This document shows, one piece after another, positions 35,262 to 48,600 of a stretch of 64,000 bases of DNA. How positions within the stretch are numbered: position 1 is the stretch's first letter; each line of letters starts with the position of its first letter. The stretch spans positions 7,991,805 through 8,055,804 of the forward strand of contig CM055756.1 of assembly GCA_029465975.1 (NCBI GenBank), in the 5' to 3' direction. The notes below the pieces were generated by a model that was not told the origin of the DNA, made no database searches, and was given only the letters and a program-made list of their open reading frames with translations. The stretch is from Dallia pectoralis. Lineage: Eukaryota; Chordata; Actinopteri; Esociformes; Umbridae. A program made the translations under genes and the position numbers.

Positions 35262-36261
35262 CAGGGCTGGGTGGGGGTTGAAGAGGGCTGGGTGGGGGTT
35301 GAAGAGGGCTGGGTGGGGGTTGAAGAGGGCTGGGTGGGGGGTTGAAGAGGGCTGGGTGGGGAGTTGAAGAGGGCTGGGTGGGGGTTGAAGAGGGCTGGGT
35401 GGGGGTTGAAGAGGGCTGGGTGGGGGTTGAAGAGGGCTGGGTGGGGGTTGAAGAGGGCTGGGTGGGGGTTGAAGAGGGCTGGGTGGGGGTTGAAGAGGGC
35501 TGGGTGGGGAGTTGAAGAGGGCTGGGTGGGGGTTGAAGAGGGCTGGGTGGGGGTTGAAGAGGGCTGGGTGGGGGTTGAAGAGGGCTGGGTGGGGAGTTGA
35601 AGAGGGCTGGGTGGGGGTTGAAGAGGGCTGGGTGGGGAGTTGAAGAGGGCTGGGTGGGGGGTTGAAGAGGGCTGGGTGGGGGTTGAAGAGGGCTGGGTGG
35701 GGGTTGAAGAGGGCTGGGTGGGGGTTGAAGAGGGCTGGGTGGGGGTTGAAGAGGGCTGGGTGGGGAGTTGAAGAGGGCTGGGTGGGGGTTGAAGAGGGCT
35801 GGGTGGGGGTTGAAGAGGGCTGGGTGGGGGTTGTAGAGGGCTGGGTGGGGAGTTGAAGAGGGCTGGGTGGGGAGTTGAAGAGGGCTGGGTGGGGAGTTGA
35901 AGAGGGCTGGGTGGGGAGTTGAAGAGGGCTGGGTGGGGAGTTGAAGAGGGCTGGGTGGGGGGTTGAAGAGGGCTGGGTGGGGGTTGAAGAGGGCTGGGTG
36001 GGGGGTTGAAGAGGGCTGGGTGGGGGTTGAAGAGGGCTGGGTGGGGGTTGAAGAGGGCTGGGTGGGGAGTTGAAGAGGGCTGGGTGGGGAGTTGAAGAGG
36101 GCTGGGTGGGGGTTGAAGAGGGCTGGGTGGGGGTTGAAGAGGGCTGGGTGGGGGTTGAAGAGGGCTGGGTGGGGAGTTGAAGAGGGCTGGGTGAGGAGTT
36201 GAAGAGGGCTGGGTGGGGGTTGAAGAGGGCTGGGTGAGGAGTTGAAGAGGGCTGGGTGGGG
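35262..36261. repeat. 21/22-bp G-rich minisatellite, about 47 copies
   Basis: The unit is GAGGGCTGGGTGGGGGTTGA plus A. A 22-bp variant has GGGGAGTTGA. Each 21-bp unit together with the next GGG fits the G-quadruplex pattern of four G-runs with loops of 2, 1 and 7 bases; the 22-bp variant lengthens the third loop to 9. Where units keep a constant 21-bp length, + strand frames of 64-78 codons arise, which are not genes. Confidence 0.97.
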
Positions 36262-38989
36262 CCTGATACCTGAGCAGAACAGGTGAGTTTGATGATACTA
36301 TAACAACTGCTTGAGGTTCAACCCTGACTTTCGGGTTTTAACTGTTCGATCACTTGTATGTGCTGTTGTCAAAACTTTTGTTACACAGCATGTGAAATAA
36401 AGCAATGTGAGCACACATTAGCACGGTGTAATATAATAAATAAATAATAATAATAATAAAATGTTGTTCAACCCCTTCTCAACTTGGATAATCAAGATGC
36501 TTCTGTATTTTAGATCATATCCTGTTTGAGTGGTGAGAGGGACATTTTTGGGGCCCACTCCCATATGCAGTGAATAATACACATTCTCATCAAGTTATAT
36601 TTTTATACAATTCATACTATTTTTATGTGCACATGTTATTCTGCTTTCTTTCTCTCTCTCGGACACACGCTCTGTTTGACTCAATACGTGCATCATTCAT
36701 GACTTAGCTCAAACAGTAGGCATCACCGGAAAAGATTTAAAGATTAAAACATTCACATCAAATTTAAAACAGCTTTTTTGAAGAACTTTTCTTTTATCTC
36801 AGAATGAAAGGGAAGCACAGCGCCAGATTATATTTAGAATTAGAATCAGGAATGCAGTTATTTGCTAAGTACGCATTAGGGCTGTCGACATGAATGTGAT
36901 TCGTTTAAAATAGTTGAAAATAAATGCTGTCAATGTATTAATATTTTTTGAGCTTCGGAAACGTGCCATTACAGGTGCTTGACTGGAGCTGAAGCTTTTA
37001 GAAACACAGCTTGCTATTCGCTTTTCCGGCATGTGTCCCTGTTCAAGAGATGTCTGTCCAGAGCGCTTCACAAAAACATTTGTCAGATTTAAAAGGAAAA
37101 TAACCATTCATGAATTCTCATTACACTTTTTGACAGGACACATGTGTGTAAAACCTGTTTAACCTCACCTCACATAACCTCGCATCGCCTCACATAACCT
37201 AACCTCACCCTTGCACCATCACAACTGGATCTCAGAGCAAAACAAAGCTCACTATTCAAGATGGTCCACAGTATTAAATACAAAGCCTCAAACAATATTA
37301 ACAACAAAAGTCGAGAAATAAGACATGATTCAATATGATTCAATATGCATTAGCAATCTCGTTCTAAAACCCTATGTTACATGTAATACATTTCCCCCCA
37401 CAAAAATATATGAAAACAACATGGCCACCTTTTACTTAAACGACAGCTAGAAGTAAAACAATGTGCCATTTCATTTTACACCTCATTTAGCAGGCTAGGC
37501 AGATAACCCATTATTGGCTCTTGGTAGACGGCAGGATCCCTTCTAAGAGAATGTTGCTTCTCTAATGGCAACTGAATTAACCGAGCTAAGTGGTTCACAC
37601 TCTAAGGGTCAGGGGCTTGCAGAGATGGAATATTAGCTTGAGTAGCACGAAAATGTAATCAATTACCTCTGTGGTCTAAGAGAGAGAGAGAGAGAGAGAG
37701 AGTAATGGTCGCCATATCCACGGATGAAGCAGAAGCCTTCTGTGGTTGTTTAACATTGTGCGTTTCGGTATTCAACATACATGTATCCGACATGATAAAA
37801 TATGTGACATAGCTGTATTTCGAATTTTGTGAAACGAATGCAAAATATATCTAATTGATTTGATGTGTTGCTCAGCAGAGGAGCACGGAAACAGATAACC
37901 CAGAATGCAGTGCAGCAGTAGATGTTTTATATTGAGACGGCATTCATAGCAAGTAGAGAAGTCAAAAGATGACCTAACCAAGTGTCACCACCTGACATAA
38001 TGGAGGCCTCTATGCATCTCTATGGTGTTTTTGTGTTCTCCCCAAATAGAAACAGCTGCCCTGTGTTGCCTCTAATTAGGGAGCCATTTTAGATTCATCG
38101 TTGTCATTTGTTGTCGTGTGTTATTGGTTGCCGACACTTATTTTGTTGTTTTTGGTCAAGCTTTTCATTAAAACCCTTTGTTTCGCGCCAGCTCCGCGCC
38201 TGTGGTCTACCTCAAGCCTAAAACGTGTCACCAACATTGTTATCAAGGCTGATTTTATTTGTGGTTCTTTATATAAGCATTCTTTGCATGATTTATCTTT
38301 TCACTTTGACACGCTGTTTACATTAATCATTTTTCTGTTTGTAATCTTCATTCATCTCCGGAAACATTCATACACCAATTGTACTTTAGCCACTTGGGAC
38401 ACCATGTCTTTGGGCGAATGTCACACTGTGGGTAAGTTGAAACCAAACACGGATGTGCTAAGCTAAAGAGGGTATTTATTAGCGACAACAAAGAGTTCCT
38501 AAAAGACACAATACTAATGGTGTCGCTCGAACAGGCACACACAAGTCAAATCAGAGTTGTTTATTTGTCAAAGATTGGACTAGAGTTGAAGCGGACTGGA
38601 CTCTGAACCCAGCAGGCACGGTGGTGCTGGCAGCAGGCCAAGCAGATATCAGAAACATGCATGGCACACTAGATGTGTCATCTGGGTTTGTGTAGAATAC
38701 TAAGTATTATTAGTAACAGGTTTTGCATTACTACATACAGACATGGAATGTAATGAAGCCTCTGATTAATGTTGCTTTATTCGTTCTGGTTTCGAGGTTC
38801 TTCGCATCGTCATCAAAGCCATCATCTTGTTCCACCACAGCCAGATGCTGTATAAGGTTTGCTAGAATGCCAGGCCTCTTAGAAGATATCTTGTTAGCTA
38901 CAAAGGCTAAACATAGGAAACTCGGTCTAATAGTTATTATGATGGGTATCAGAAATGGCAATTGCAAACCAAATGTTAAAGCTGCTAAG
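36262..38989. other. Intergenic, nothing recognised
   Basis: Holds an (AAT)n run near 36,432-36,461, a repetitive CCTCACATAACCTCGCATCG stretch near 37,165-37,210 and a (GA)n run at 37,679-37,702. No supported gene. Confidence 0.5.
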
Positions 38990-39541
38990 GATATCTAGAG
39001 TTATACATATTACATTGTTTCTGTAATAGCTATATCTAGAGTTATACATATTACATTGTTTCTGTAATAGCTATATCTAGAGTTATACATATTACATTGT
39101 TTCTGTAATAGCTATATCTAGAGTTATACATATTACATTGTTTCTGTAATAGCTATATCTAGAGTTATACATATTACATTGTTTCTGTAATAAATATATC
39201 TAGAAGTATACATATTACATTGTTTCTGTAATAAATATATCTAGAAGTATACATATTACTTTGTTTCTGTAATAAATATATCTAGAAGTATACATATTAC
39301 TTTGTTTCTGTAATTGTTTCTGCAATAAGGATATCTAGAGATATAAATATTACATTGTTTCTGTAATAAATATATCTAGAAGTATACATATTACATTGTT
39401 TCTGTAATAAATATATCTAGAAGTATACATATTACTTTGTTTCTGTAATAAATATATCTAGAAGTATACATATTACTTTGTTTCTGTAATTGTTTCTGCA
39501 ATAAGGATATCTAGAGATATAAATATTACATTGTTTCTGTA
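38990..39541. repeat. 41-bp minisatellite with block duplication
   Basis: About 13 AT-rich copies of a unit containing ATCTAGAGTTATACATATTA then CATTGTTTCTGTAATAGCTA. The first five copies are nearly identical (TAGCTAT). Later ones have AAATATATCTAGAAGTATAC. A multi-unit block ending TAATTGTTTCTGCAATAAGG is present twice (ends near 39,330 and 39,507), showing larger-scale duplication. Confidence 0.95.
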
Positions 39542-42235
39542 ATTCCCATTGTAGTCGCTTGAGGGTGTAGCTTTCCAATTTCTCCTTAAGCTGAACGCAC
39601 TGGCTGTAATTCAAACGGGATGAGTGGCTGATGCATTATTACATGTGAAATGTAATTTATGGGATTCTTCGCTCATTATCAGCAGCCAGGCAAGTGGGAT
39701 TGTCGGCACTTAGCGCGCCCTAACACTTTACCTCTCCTGAGAACAGAACGCCGTGACATTTTCACGGGCCAACCATGGGGTGTTCGGGCACGCTAACAGT
39801 AGAAGAGGCGGTCGTGTGTGCGGGTGAAGGCAGGTGCGGGTGAATGCCAGGCAGCAGGTTGAGGCACGTCACTCACTCTGTACTACGCGGTGTAATTAAG
39901 ATAAAGGGTATCGCCTGGGCAACCAAATGCAGTGGGGAGATCTGCAGAGCATCTTCCCTTTCCCCTAAACTCACACCCACGTAGAACACAACACACATAT
40001 CCAGGCTATATGCCCACATGTGCCAAACATACAGAGCGTTTTCAATGGATAGGAGTGCTCCTTTGTTCACAAATGACCGGCACTACATTCTGAAAACGGG
40101 TTATGTTATGGGGTGGAGTGGATTGTGAACACTACAAAATTGCATGAGCCAACTGTACCAACTGACCTGTTTCATACATTTACGGCGAGGCAAATTGGAT
40201 TAACAAAAAATAAGCGACTGCGGTTCCTTGAAAGATTTATTCATGGTGGCTACGATCCAAGAAAAGTAAGTGTAGTTTGTGTGAAGCTCAGTTTGTCACT
40301 AACCACAGAGCGATAACCCACAGATCCCGAACCTTACCACTCGCACCCACTCGTCTACATTCCTAAGAACAACCTCAAACCTCCATATCGAGTTAACACA
40401 ACCCAGGGAAAACATGACACGGACTCAATGTAAAAAAACAAAGCTTGTTTTGGGGAGTGTCTGATTTTAGTCTCGACTTCAGCAAGTGAAATTATGTTCG
40501 CACGGATCAAAGTATGGAGATTGACTTGGCTAGAATAAAATGTTTTACTTTTATCCCCTGATGAACAGACGGTTGCTGATAATTGGTTTCTGGACACATA
40601 TGTAGGTATCCCGTCAAAAACTCTTCTCAAACTCTTCAATGGTAGAATGTTGAAACGGACAGAAATAGAAGGTGACATTCTGCATTTTTGCCCCATATTC
40701 ATCTTTTAATTGTATTTACAACTGCCGTGAGTGGCCAGCAAAAATAACAATTTTGTCTTTACTGTCCCAACAATTATGAAAAGAGCTATATACTCTATCA
40801 TGCAGACAAACTGTGCACCCATCCATTACATAAACAGACACACACACACAGTCACATTCACGCCTTTCCTCAGGTCCATAAACATAATATCAACCATTCA
40901 TAGAAATACATGGAGATTCACATGTTCTTCTTTCATTCACATAAATATATAAACACCCATAAAACACTAAAATATGCACATGCAGATTCAAATCGTATTG
41001 TTGTGGTGATCGCCCAGCGCTTGAAGCTCAACTCAAACATTCCATAGGTTGTGTACAGCACTAAAAATTATGGAGGAAACAAAAGAACCTGGTCAGAATA
41101 TTATTTAAACGTTTAATTTCTTGGTTAACTGAGGAATGGTACTGAGTTATTTCACCCTCTACCAACACAAATAAATATGGCGTCCGGTTCGCATACCGAT
41201 AAAGATAACATATATATTTATATGTATATATCAATTTGAAAGGGTAGTGCAACGACTACAGCTGTACCACCTGCCAAGCCCGGTCTCCTGCAATTTACGT
41301 TGTGGATGTAATAACCAGCGGTCTTAGGGTTAGTGATGCAGCTTGCAAACGTAGCCCTCATATGTGCACATTAAACTCCACTCTACTTACCCAGAGTTAG
41401 ACAAGCTGATACCAATGTGATGTCTCTGTGTGCAGTTTGGAAAAGTTGAGGGTTTGTATATCTCTGTGCCAGTTGTCAATGAGCACATAGGAATAACGTT
41501 TGAGTCTTTCATGTTACATTAGTTAGGTCACTTTATTAAGAGAAAATCATAAGAAATACGTGTAGTCCGTTAGTGAATTCAATTTAATTCATTTTGCCTT
41601 TATCCATACATGTCATTGAGATAAAAAAAATCTGACCAAGAGGGATGGGGGGAAAAAGTGCATTCTGAATGAACGTGGTAAATTCCCGTGTACTAATGTT
41701 TCACACATCGTAAGAGCAGGTCTTAAGTTGATCACGTTGTTATATATTGGGTTTGCAATGGGTTTGGTTGGTAGTTGGAAGTCAGTCTCAGCTCTGGAGT
41801 TCTGCTCTATTTCTCATTGGTTTTTCTTGTGCTTTAACTCCATTCCTCCAATCTAGAAGCTTCCTACGCCTCACCCACGGGATTCCACTTCTCCACACCG
41901 ACATCTTTTCCACCTCACCGAAGAAGTGAATCGCTTTACGTGATCCCAACAAAGTGTTTTTTCTTCACGTCCCCACTGTCTATCTCTTTTATCATTGGCT
42001 CACTCGCTTAATCCCCCAACTTATCCCCCTGTTCTTCCAGTCTCATTTTCTTTATCTTTTGAGACGTACGAGATTCCCTGACGTCTGCATGCAGGTGTGA
42101 GTAACTTGGCACAAATGGACATTCGGTAATGTGCGAAGCGGCACGGAACCGAGAACAGTGAGGAGGACCACAGAGCAGTGTCAGGTCCGATGCAGTCAGA
42201 AGGCTAATGCCCATGATTTCATTAACTAGCACGCA
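39542..42235. other. Intergenic, nothing recognised
   Basis: AT-rich with short frames only (up to 115 codons on the - strand at 40,355-40,702). No motif or repeat family is recognised. Confidence 0.5.
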
Positions 42236-42332
42236 GCCTTTCAGAGGCACCAGGGCCCATAACTAGGGCCTTTCAGAGGCACCAGGGCCCATAGCTAGGG
42301 CCTTTCAGACGCACCAGGGCCCATAGCTAGGG
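42236..42332. repeat. 32-bp tandem repeat, three copies
   Basis: Three copies of a 32-bp unit containing CCTTTCAGAGGCACCAGGGC, differing by A/G in CATA(A/G)CTAG and by G/C in the third copy. Confidence 0.93.
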
Positions 42333-45210
42333 TAATGGTGTGACAAATCAGATCTGTCAGATAGGCCACTCTTGCCTTTTCTCTTTTCCCCTCCAGGTAA
42401 AAGGCTAACACGATGGACTTCTGGGACATTGCTTGCGATTTACTGTACTGAGTGTGTGTGCGCGCGACGAGCAGCCTTCACAGAAGTGGAGATGTTTCTG
42501 TGTTGTCTTCGTGTGGTGGGGGTTAACATTAGGATTGAGTTGCATATTCCTAATATGCTGGTCTCAGAACAGGTCTAACTTTAATTAATTAATTAGGGTT
42601 CCGCCATCAGCACTGTGAGATTATGAAAACAGCACTGGAGAATCGTCTCCTTGTCTTCATCAGGTTCAGGGAAAAATTTAGATTAAAATTAATTACTCAA
42701 AATAATTGACGTTTTAATTTCTGGCGGTTATTCATTTCAGTTTAAAATTGTTTTGCAATGCAGCGTTACTTCATTTCGTAACATTATTATTTTATAGTTA
42801 TAACATTGAACCTTTTAATCTTCAGTAAAAACAGCGCTAGTCTCCAAAATAATTATTCGCAACGCTGGTTTTCATTGTGTATGCTGTTGTGAAATGGTTC
42901 ACGGCTTGTTGGGGAGATATACGCACTGGGCAGAATTAGGTCCATGCCACACATTGCACTTGAGTTTTGGCCAACAAGTTTACCCTGGTCCTACCTGACC
43001 AGATCACTCATTTGCATGTCGCAGCTGGGTCACAGGCTTTATGGCAAACCCTCAATGTGCCTTTTAGGATGAGAATTGTTCAGTAACGGCATCTTTTCTT
43101 CCAATTTTCCTTTACAAGCCAGTGTTATGCAGAGCTCTTGCAATTGTTGACCACTGTACTGTTGCATTTGTCCTTGACAATTGTCTACTCTCTGCAATTC
43201 ACAAATATTCTATAGGTTTCTTCAACGTCCAATGTCCGACAGTGCTTAGGAATAAATAAAAAATAATAAATTGTGAACTATTAGCATGTTTTGACGGAGG
43301 AGCAAGGCCCTGACATTTCAAATTCAAACGTTTTGTATGAAATTTAACTTTCCTCAGTGTCTACAGACAATTGGAATATATCACCAAGTAAGTCGGGAGA
43401 AACACAACATGTTTACTTCACTTTGTGACCGCCAGTGGATACAGAGACGAGTAATGGCAACCTAGGTTGAATGATTGGCTGGCAGACTAAAGGTGACTAT
43501 TAAACAGCTGGTGGTTCTTATTTTTTAGATGTTAAGGGAGTGTTGTACATCGAAAGCAAAGTCTTACCGAACTCAAATTCCTTGTTTGTTTACGCAAGCT
43601 TGGCCAATGAAGCCGATTCTGATTCTGATGTATCATTAGCTAAATTAACTAAATAGGCCTTCAGTACAAAGGACTTGGTGTTATAGTTTAATCTTACATC
43701 AATTCAAAATACATAATCAGTGCAGTCCGAGATTCGAAAATAAAATGTACATGTTTCTTATCTTGTAAAATTCTGTCAAACTACTTGAGATAGCAGTAAT
43801 AAATTAATAATAAAACATAAAAATATATGGTTAATGAAGTGCATTTAGCAACAGATGTTTTTGCAAAGCTGTTGTATTGATTTAGTTGAGCTGTAATACT
43901 ATTCAAAAATGTTTTATGAATGATTAGGTACTAGGTGAAATATTATGCTAAAATCCACAAAATATTCTTTAACACTTTTGAAATCCCCCAGAATTGCTGT
44001 ATTGAGGAGGATGGAAATGTAACACCTTTCTGAGAGTTTTATAACTGGTAACTTTAAAAAATACCTGAAGTAAAGCTTGACATTAGCTCTGCATTACTCT
44101 AAATCAACTCCACAAGTGTAAACATTAAACGCACATGATCCACCACACTAGCAACACCGGTTCTTAGCATTGCATTACTCTAAATCAACTCCACACGAGC
44201 TCTTTGAGAGGGAAAACTTTTGTTTTGGACAAGTTTCAACGGTGCTGAGTCTCACCGCAGTCGCTTCAGTTTTTCAGTTGGACCTATGTAGGCCCGACTA
44301 ATTAATAATGAAATTTGTTGCTCCTGCTCAGACAGGTGTGGAACCAAGGTAGCATAGTCACGGTTTGTCTAGGACACACATATATATACACACACATATA
44401 TATACCACATGTCCTCGCTCCATGCATTATCCTGCAGCGAATAAATTGGGTTTGTGCTTAGCCTCCTGCTCTCTTTATGGTCCACTCCATCAGTGCTGTT
44501 GAAAAACAGCTGAGTAGGAATGGGGCTGGCTGTGCTACCTGTTGGCCGAATGTTCCCATTACTCCTGGTGTTCTTCCGGAACAAAATTGATGTGTTAGAA
44601 GCGGGGAAATGGGCAGGTCTAAGGATCTGTGTGACTTTGACACGGTGCAAATTGTGACGGCTAGACGACTGGGTCAGCTCTTGTGGGGTGTTCTCACTCT
44701 GCAGTGGTCAGTACCTATCAAAAAAAAGGTGCACGAGAGGAAATGCGGTGAAAGTACAATGAAATTGTGTGTTGCGGTCAGATGTGACGAAAAACATTTG
44801 ACCATATACAAAAGGGACTTAACATGTTCAAAAACATTGGATGCTTTCTTTTTCGCTATAAAGTAATCTGCATTCACAGACAGATATACAATAGACCCAA
44901 TTATATATAATAATAATATGGAATATAATATGGACAGTCATACAAATGACCAGCCTGTTGACACATATTCACATGGCCTAATATGCTTTCATAATTGATA
45001 TTCAACCACTGTTTTTAGGTAACACAGGACAAGGATAAGCACATACTCAAATCGTAGGTTACAGTTTCATTTATAACGACTAATGTAGGTCATTTGATGA
45101 GGATGCAAACTGCTAGGTAGCAGATGTGTCATTTTTGTACTTGTATTGGAATTATTCCAAACCTTTCTTAAATATTGATTGTGTGGGTGATGAAGATGCC
45201 GTTACCACCC
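42333..45210. other. Intergenic, nothing recognised
   Basis: AT-rich. A run of TTAATTAATTAATTAGGG at about 42,582-42,599 and nearby TTAATTA motifs are the only notable composition. Short frames lack motifs. Confidence 0.45.
44091..44195. repeat. 24-bp direct repeat, two copies
   Basis: GCATTACTCTAAATCAACTC plus CACA occurs at 44,091-44,114 and again at 44,172-44,195, exactly matched. It could be an old 81-bp tandem duplication. Confidence 0.85.
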
Positions 45211-46135
45211 GAATAAGATGGAGTGCACAAACTACACAAAATAAGATGGGACTGCACAAACTGCAGAAAATAATATAGACTGCACAAACTGCAGAAAATA
45301 ATATAGACTGCACAAACTGCAGAAAATAATATAGACTGCACAAACTGCAGAAAATAATATAGACTGCACAAACTGCAGAAAATAATATAGACTGCACAAA
45401 CTGCAGAAAATAAGATGGGACTGCACAAACTGCAGAAAATAATATAGACTGCACAAACTGCAGAAAATAATATAGACTGCCCAAACTGCAGAAAATAATA
45501 TAGACTGCACAAACTGCAGAAAATAATATAGACTGCCCAAACTGCAGAAAATAATATAGACTGCACAAACTGCAGAAAATAAGATGGGACTGCACAAACT
45601 GCAGAAAATAATATAGACTGCACAAACTGCAGAAAATAAGATGGGACTGCACAAACTGCAGAAAATAATATAGACTGCACAAACTGCAGAAAATAATATA
45701 GACTGCCCAAACTGCAGAAAATAATATAGACTGCACAAACTGCAGAAAATAATATAGACTGCACAAACTGCAGAAAATAATATAGACTGCACAAACTGCA
45801 GAAAATAATATAGACTGCACAAACTGCAGAAAATAATATAGACTGCACAAACTGCAGAAAATAATATAGACTGCACAAACTGCAGAAAATAATATAGACT
45901 GCACAAACTGCAGAAAATAATATAGACTGCACAAACTGCAGAAAATAATATAGACTGCACAAACTGCAGAAAATAATATAGACTGCAAAAACTGCAGAAA
46001 ATAATATAGACTGCACAAACTGCAGAAAATAATATAGACTGCACAAACTGCAGAAAATAATATAGACTGCACAAACTGCAGAAAATAATATAGACTGCAC
46101 AAACTGCAGAAAATAATATAGACTGCCCAAACTGA
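45211..46135. repeat. 28-bp minisatellite, about 33 copies
   Basis: The unit is GACTGCACAAACTGCAGAAA followed by ATAATATA. A variant reads ATAAGATGG (29 bp), and a CTGCCCAAAC variant recurs. Each unit contains a CTGCAG palindrome. With a period of 28 and no stop on the minus strand, all three minus frames are open for 280-331 codons, repeating SLYYFLQFVQSILFSAVCAV. That triple opening shows the frames are by-products. Confidence 0.97.
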
Positions 46136-46224
46136 GACAGAGGGCCACTTTAACTTTCTTCATTTATTTGCCTATACTGTTCAAGATCACTGTGTATAGT
46201 ATCAAAATATCAATACCACATCAT

Positions 46225-46519
46225 GGATCCACACACACTTGATCCACACACACTGGATCCACACACACTGGATCCACACACACTTGATCCACACACACTT
46301 GATCCACGCACACTGGATCCATCCACACTGGATCCACACACACTGGATCCACACACACTGGGTCCATGCACACTGGGTCCATCCACACTGAATCCATCCA
46401 CACTGGGTCCACACACACTGATCACACACACTTGATCCACACACACTGGATCCACACACACTGATCACACACACTGGATCCACACACACTGATCACACAC
46501 ACTGGATCCACACACACAG
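46225..46519. repeat. 15-bp minisatellite (GGATCCACACACACT)
   Basis: About 20 copies with variants TTGATCC, GGGTCCAT, GGATCCATCCACACT and a 4-bp shortened GATCACACACACT. Frames of 65-95 codons on both strands (for example DPHTL repeats) come from the repeat. Confidence 0.95.
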
Positions 46520-47035
46520 GGAATATTACGGACTGGCACCAGTGATGAACATCTACAGCAACTCTCACTCCCAGTCCTTGTTCATCTGCCTCCTCATCTA
46601 CTGTTTCTACTATCTTTCCCCAATCCTTTTTCTCTCTCTCTCTCTCGAGCATGTGTGTTTAATTATATACCGCACACCAACACACACACACACAGACACA
46701 CCAGCAAACATATCCCCGTGAATCAACACAGCATTAAGTCTGATTCTCACTGAAAGACGTCTTGAGAGATGTTTCATCCACAGATATTTGCACAGACTTT
46801 TCGAAGAAGCTATTTTTATACGGCGGTCAGCTATTGCCTGATCTTTCTGAAATCAGCGCATTTCTGAACACCCTCCACATTGCCTCTGGCCATGCTAGTG
46901 CACCTGCCGAGCTGTATATGACATAAATGCCAACTCGCTAATTGGTCAGGCATCAGCTCTTGGCATCATATGAACATTTTACATGTTATAAGTATAATTT
47001 CCTGCAGTTATAACAGAGTTGAATTGCCGGAAATA
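46520..47035. other. Intergenic, short CA run
   Basis: A (TC)n run near 46,630-46,645 and a (CA)n run near 46,679-46,700. Nothing else is recognised. Confidence 0.55.
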
Positions 47036-47099
47036 TTTTTTTTATTTAACCTGGAAGTCCGATTATGAACAAATTCTCATTTGCAACGGCGACCTGGGG
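47036..47099 (-). mobile_element. Dispersed repeat tail, inverted
   Basis: TTTTTTTATTTAACCTGGAA followed by GTCCGATTATGAACAAATTC TCA is the reverse complement, with a few changes, of the tail of the SINE at 55,283-55,336. It therefore belongs to the same dispersed family in the opposite orientation. Limits beyond the shared tail are uncertain. Confidence 0.6.
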
Positions 47100-48297
47100 A
47101 GAAGCTGGAGATTGAATTTTGTTGCCAGCACTCTACCACGGTGCTGCCAACCTTTCATGTTGTGGGTTACAAGGTGTTTTTGCTTTTCAACAACATCTAC
47201 TAGAAATTTGGCGACCTAGGAATTTGTATGAGCCAATTTCAGAGGCAGATTGGCCACACGGCAATTCTGGCAAATGCCAGTTTAGCTGGACAACTGTTTT
47301 GTTGGGTTGTCTTGTCCAATGGTCTCGGTCTTAGTTCAAACAAACGTACATCAAAACTCTCTGTTAAATTGTACGTGTTTAATGAACAATCACATCAGAA
47401 TGATTGAGGTGAAGGCTGTTGCTTTGGTAACAAAGTGAGTGGTTGAGGATGGATTTGGGATGGTTTTCTGCCCGTGGTTTATCTTCTCTCAGATTGGGTT
47501 AACGTTTAGCCTCAACATAACTCTAAAAACTCAACTTAAAAATGCAACTATTAACCTGAAACATGTTTCACTGTTTGCACAGAACTTTTTTCTGCTAACG
47601 TTTTTTTGCCCAAATGTATACAATATAACTTAACAGTTAACACACACGTACTTCCTTCGAGCTTGGACAGAGGATTTGTCTAGCTGGGTCATGTCACTGG
47701 GCAGCACCATGTCAACGCTGCCAGGCCCGTTATCAGGCAACTATATTGTGAGATCAGGAGTTAATTAGTTACTCTTGACCACTCCTGGGACTTGGCAGAC
47801 AGAGCTGCAGTTTGGGGCCAAATCTGACTGCTATATAGTGGCTCTGTGAGTGGCATTGGAACATCCTGTCTTCAGGATAATTATTTATCTGCTGTCTCTC
47901 TGTCTGGATTCTGCTTGAGAAAAAAAAAACATTGTACGGCTAAGGAATATGACTGTATATTTTTAAATGGCTTGGATTTGGTTTGATGACCATCCAATAG
48001 TTTTTTTCTGAACTACAAAAGCAAATGTATTTTAAAAATGTCACAGAACTGGGTTGCCTTCAATAGTAAGTTGAGGCTGTGTTCTCTTCGGCCAATCATA
48101 ACACGCTCCATGGCTAATAAATGTAGTCACTAGACCATTTGGTTTCAGGTTATTTTATGCATTGCCTTAAAACCAACTCATATTATAATGTTACTTCATA
48201 TAGTTTGTTTTACAACCTGCAAAAAATAAATAACAAAACATCTTTGACACATCTTTGCGACGTCTCTTCCAGGGATTCGAGACTAAAACTAAGGTAT
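47100..48297. other. Intergenic, nothing recognised
   Basis: No coding, array or transposon signature that I can name. Confidence 0.5.
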
Positions 48298-48600
48298 TCA
48301 TTCCAGCAGGACAATGACCCCTAAGCACACTATTAAAGCAACACTCAGATGTTTGAAGGGGAACATTTAAATGTCCTGTAATAGCCCACGTCTAAGACCA
48401 GGCCGCAATGCAATTGAGTCTCTGTGATCTGACTTAATGATCGCTGAACACCAGCGCAAACCCATCCAACTCGAAGGAGATGAAACAGTTTTGCCTTGAA
48501 GAAATAAGCCATATTAGGACATTTGTGGTAAATTGCCAATAAAGCAGTCTTGAGGACTTTCTGAACTGCCCCGTGCCAAACCGACCTGACCAAATGTCAA
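48298..48600 (+). mobile_element. Tc1/mariner transposase relic
   Basis: Translation gives FQQDNDP, the motif around the second catalytic Asp of Tc1-type DD34E transposases. An extra C then breaks the frame before what would be the conserved KHT. Downstream nucleotide landmarks continue in Tc1 order: GGGGAACATTTAAATGTCCT, then CAATGCAATTGAGTCTCTGT (where the NPIE motif with the catalytic Glu lies), then GAAACAGTTTTGCCTTGAAG. Several stops and shifts show it is inactive. The terminal inverted repeats are not seen. Confidence 0.85.

Noticed and set aside
45152..46163. Three minus-strand frames with SLYYFLQFVQ repeats that look like membrane proteins
   Set aside because: The same cyclic peptide appears in all three frames of a 28-bp tandem repeat.
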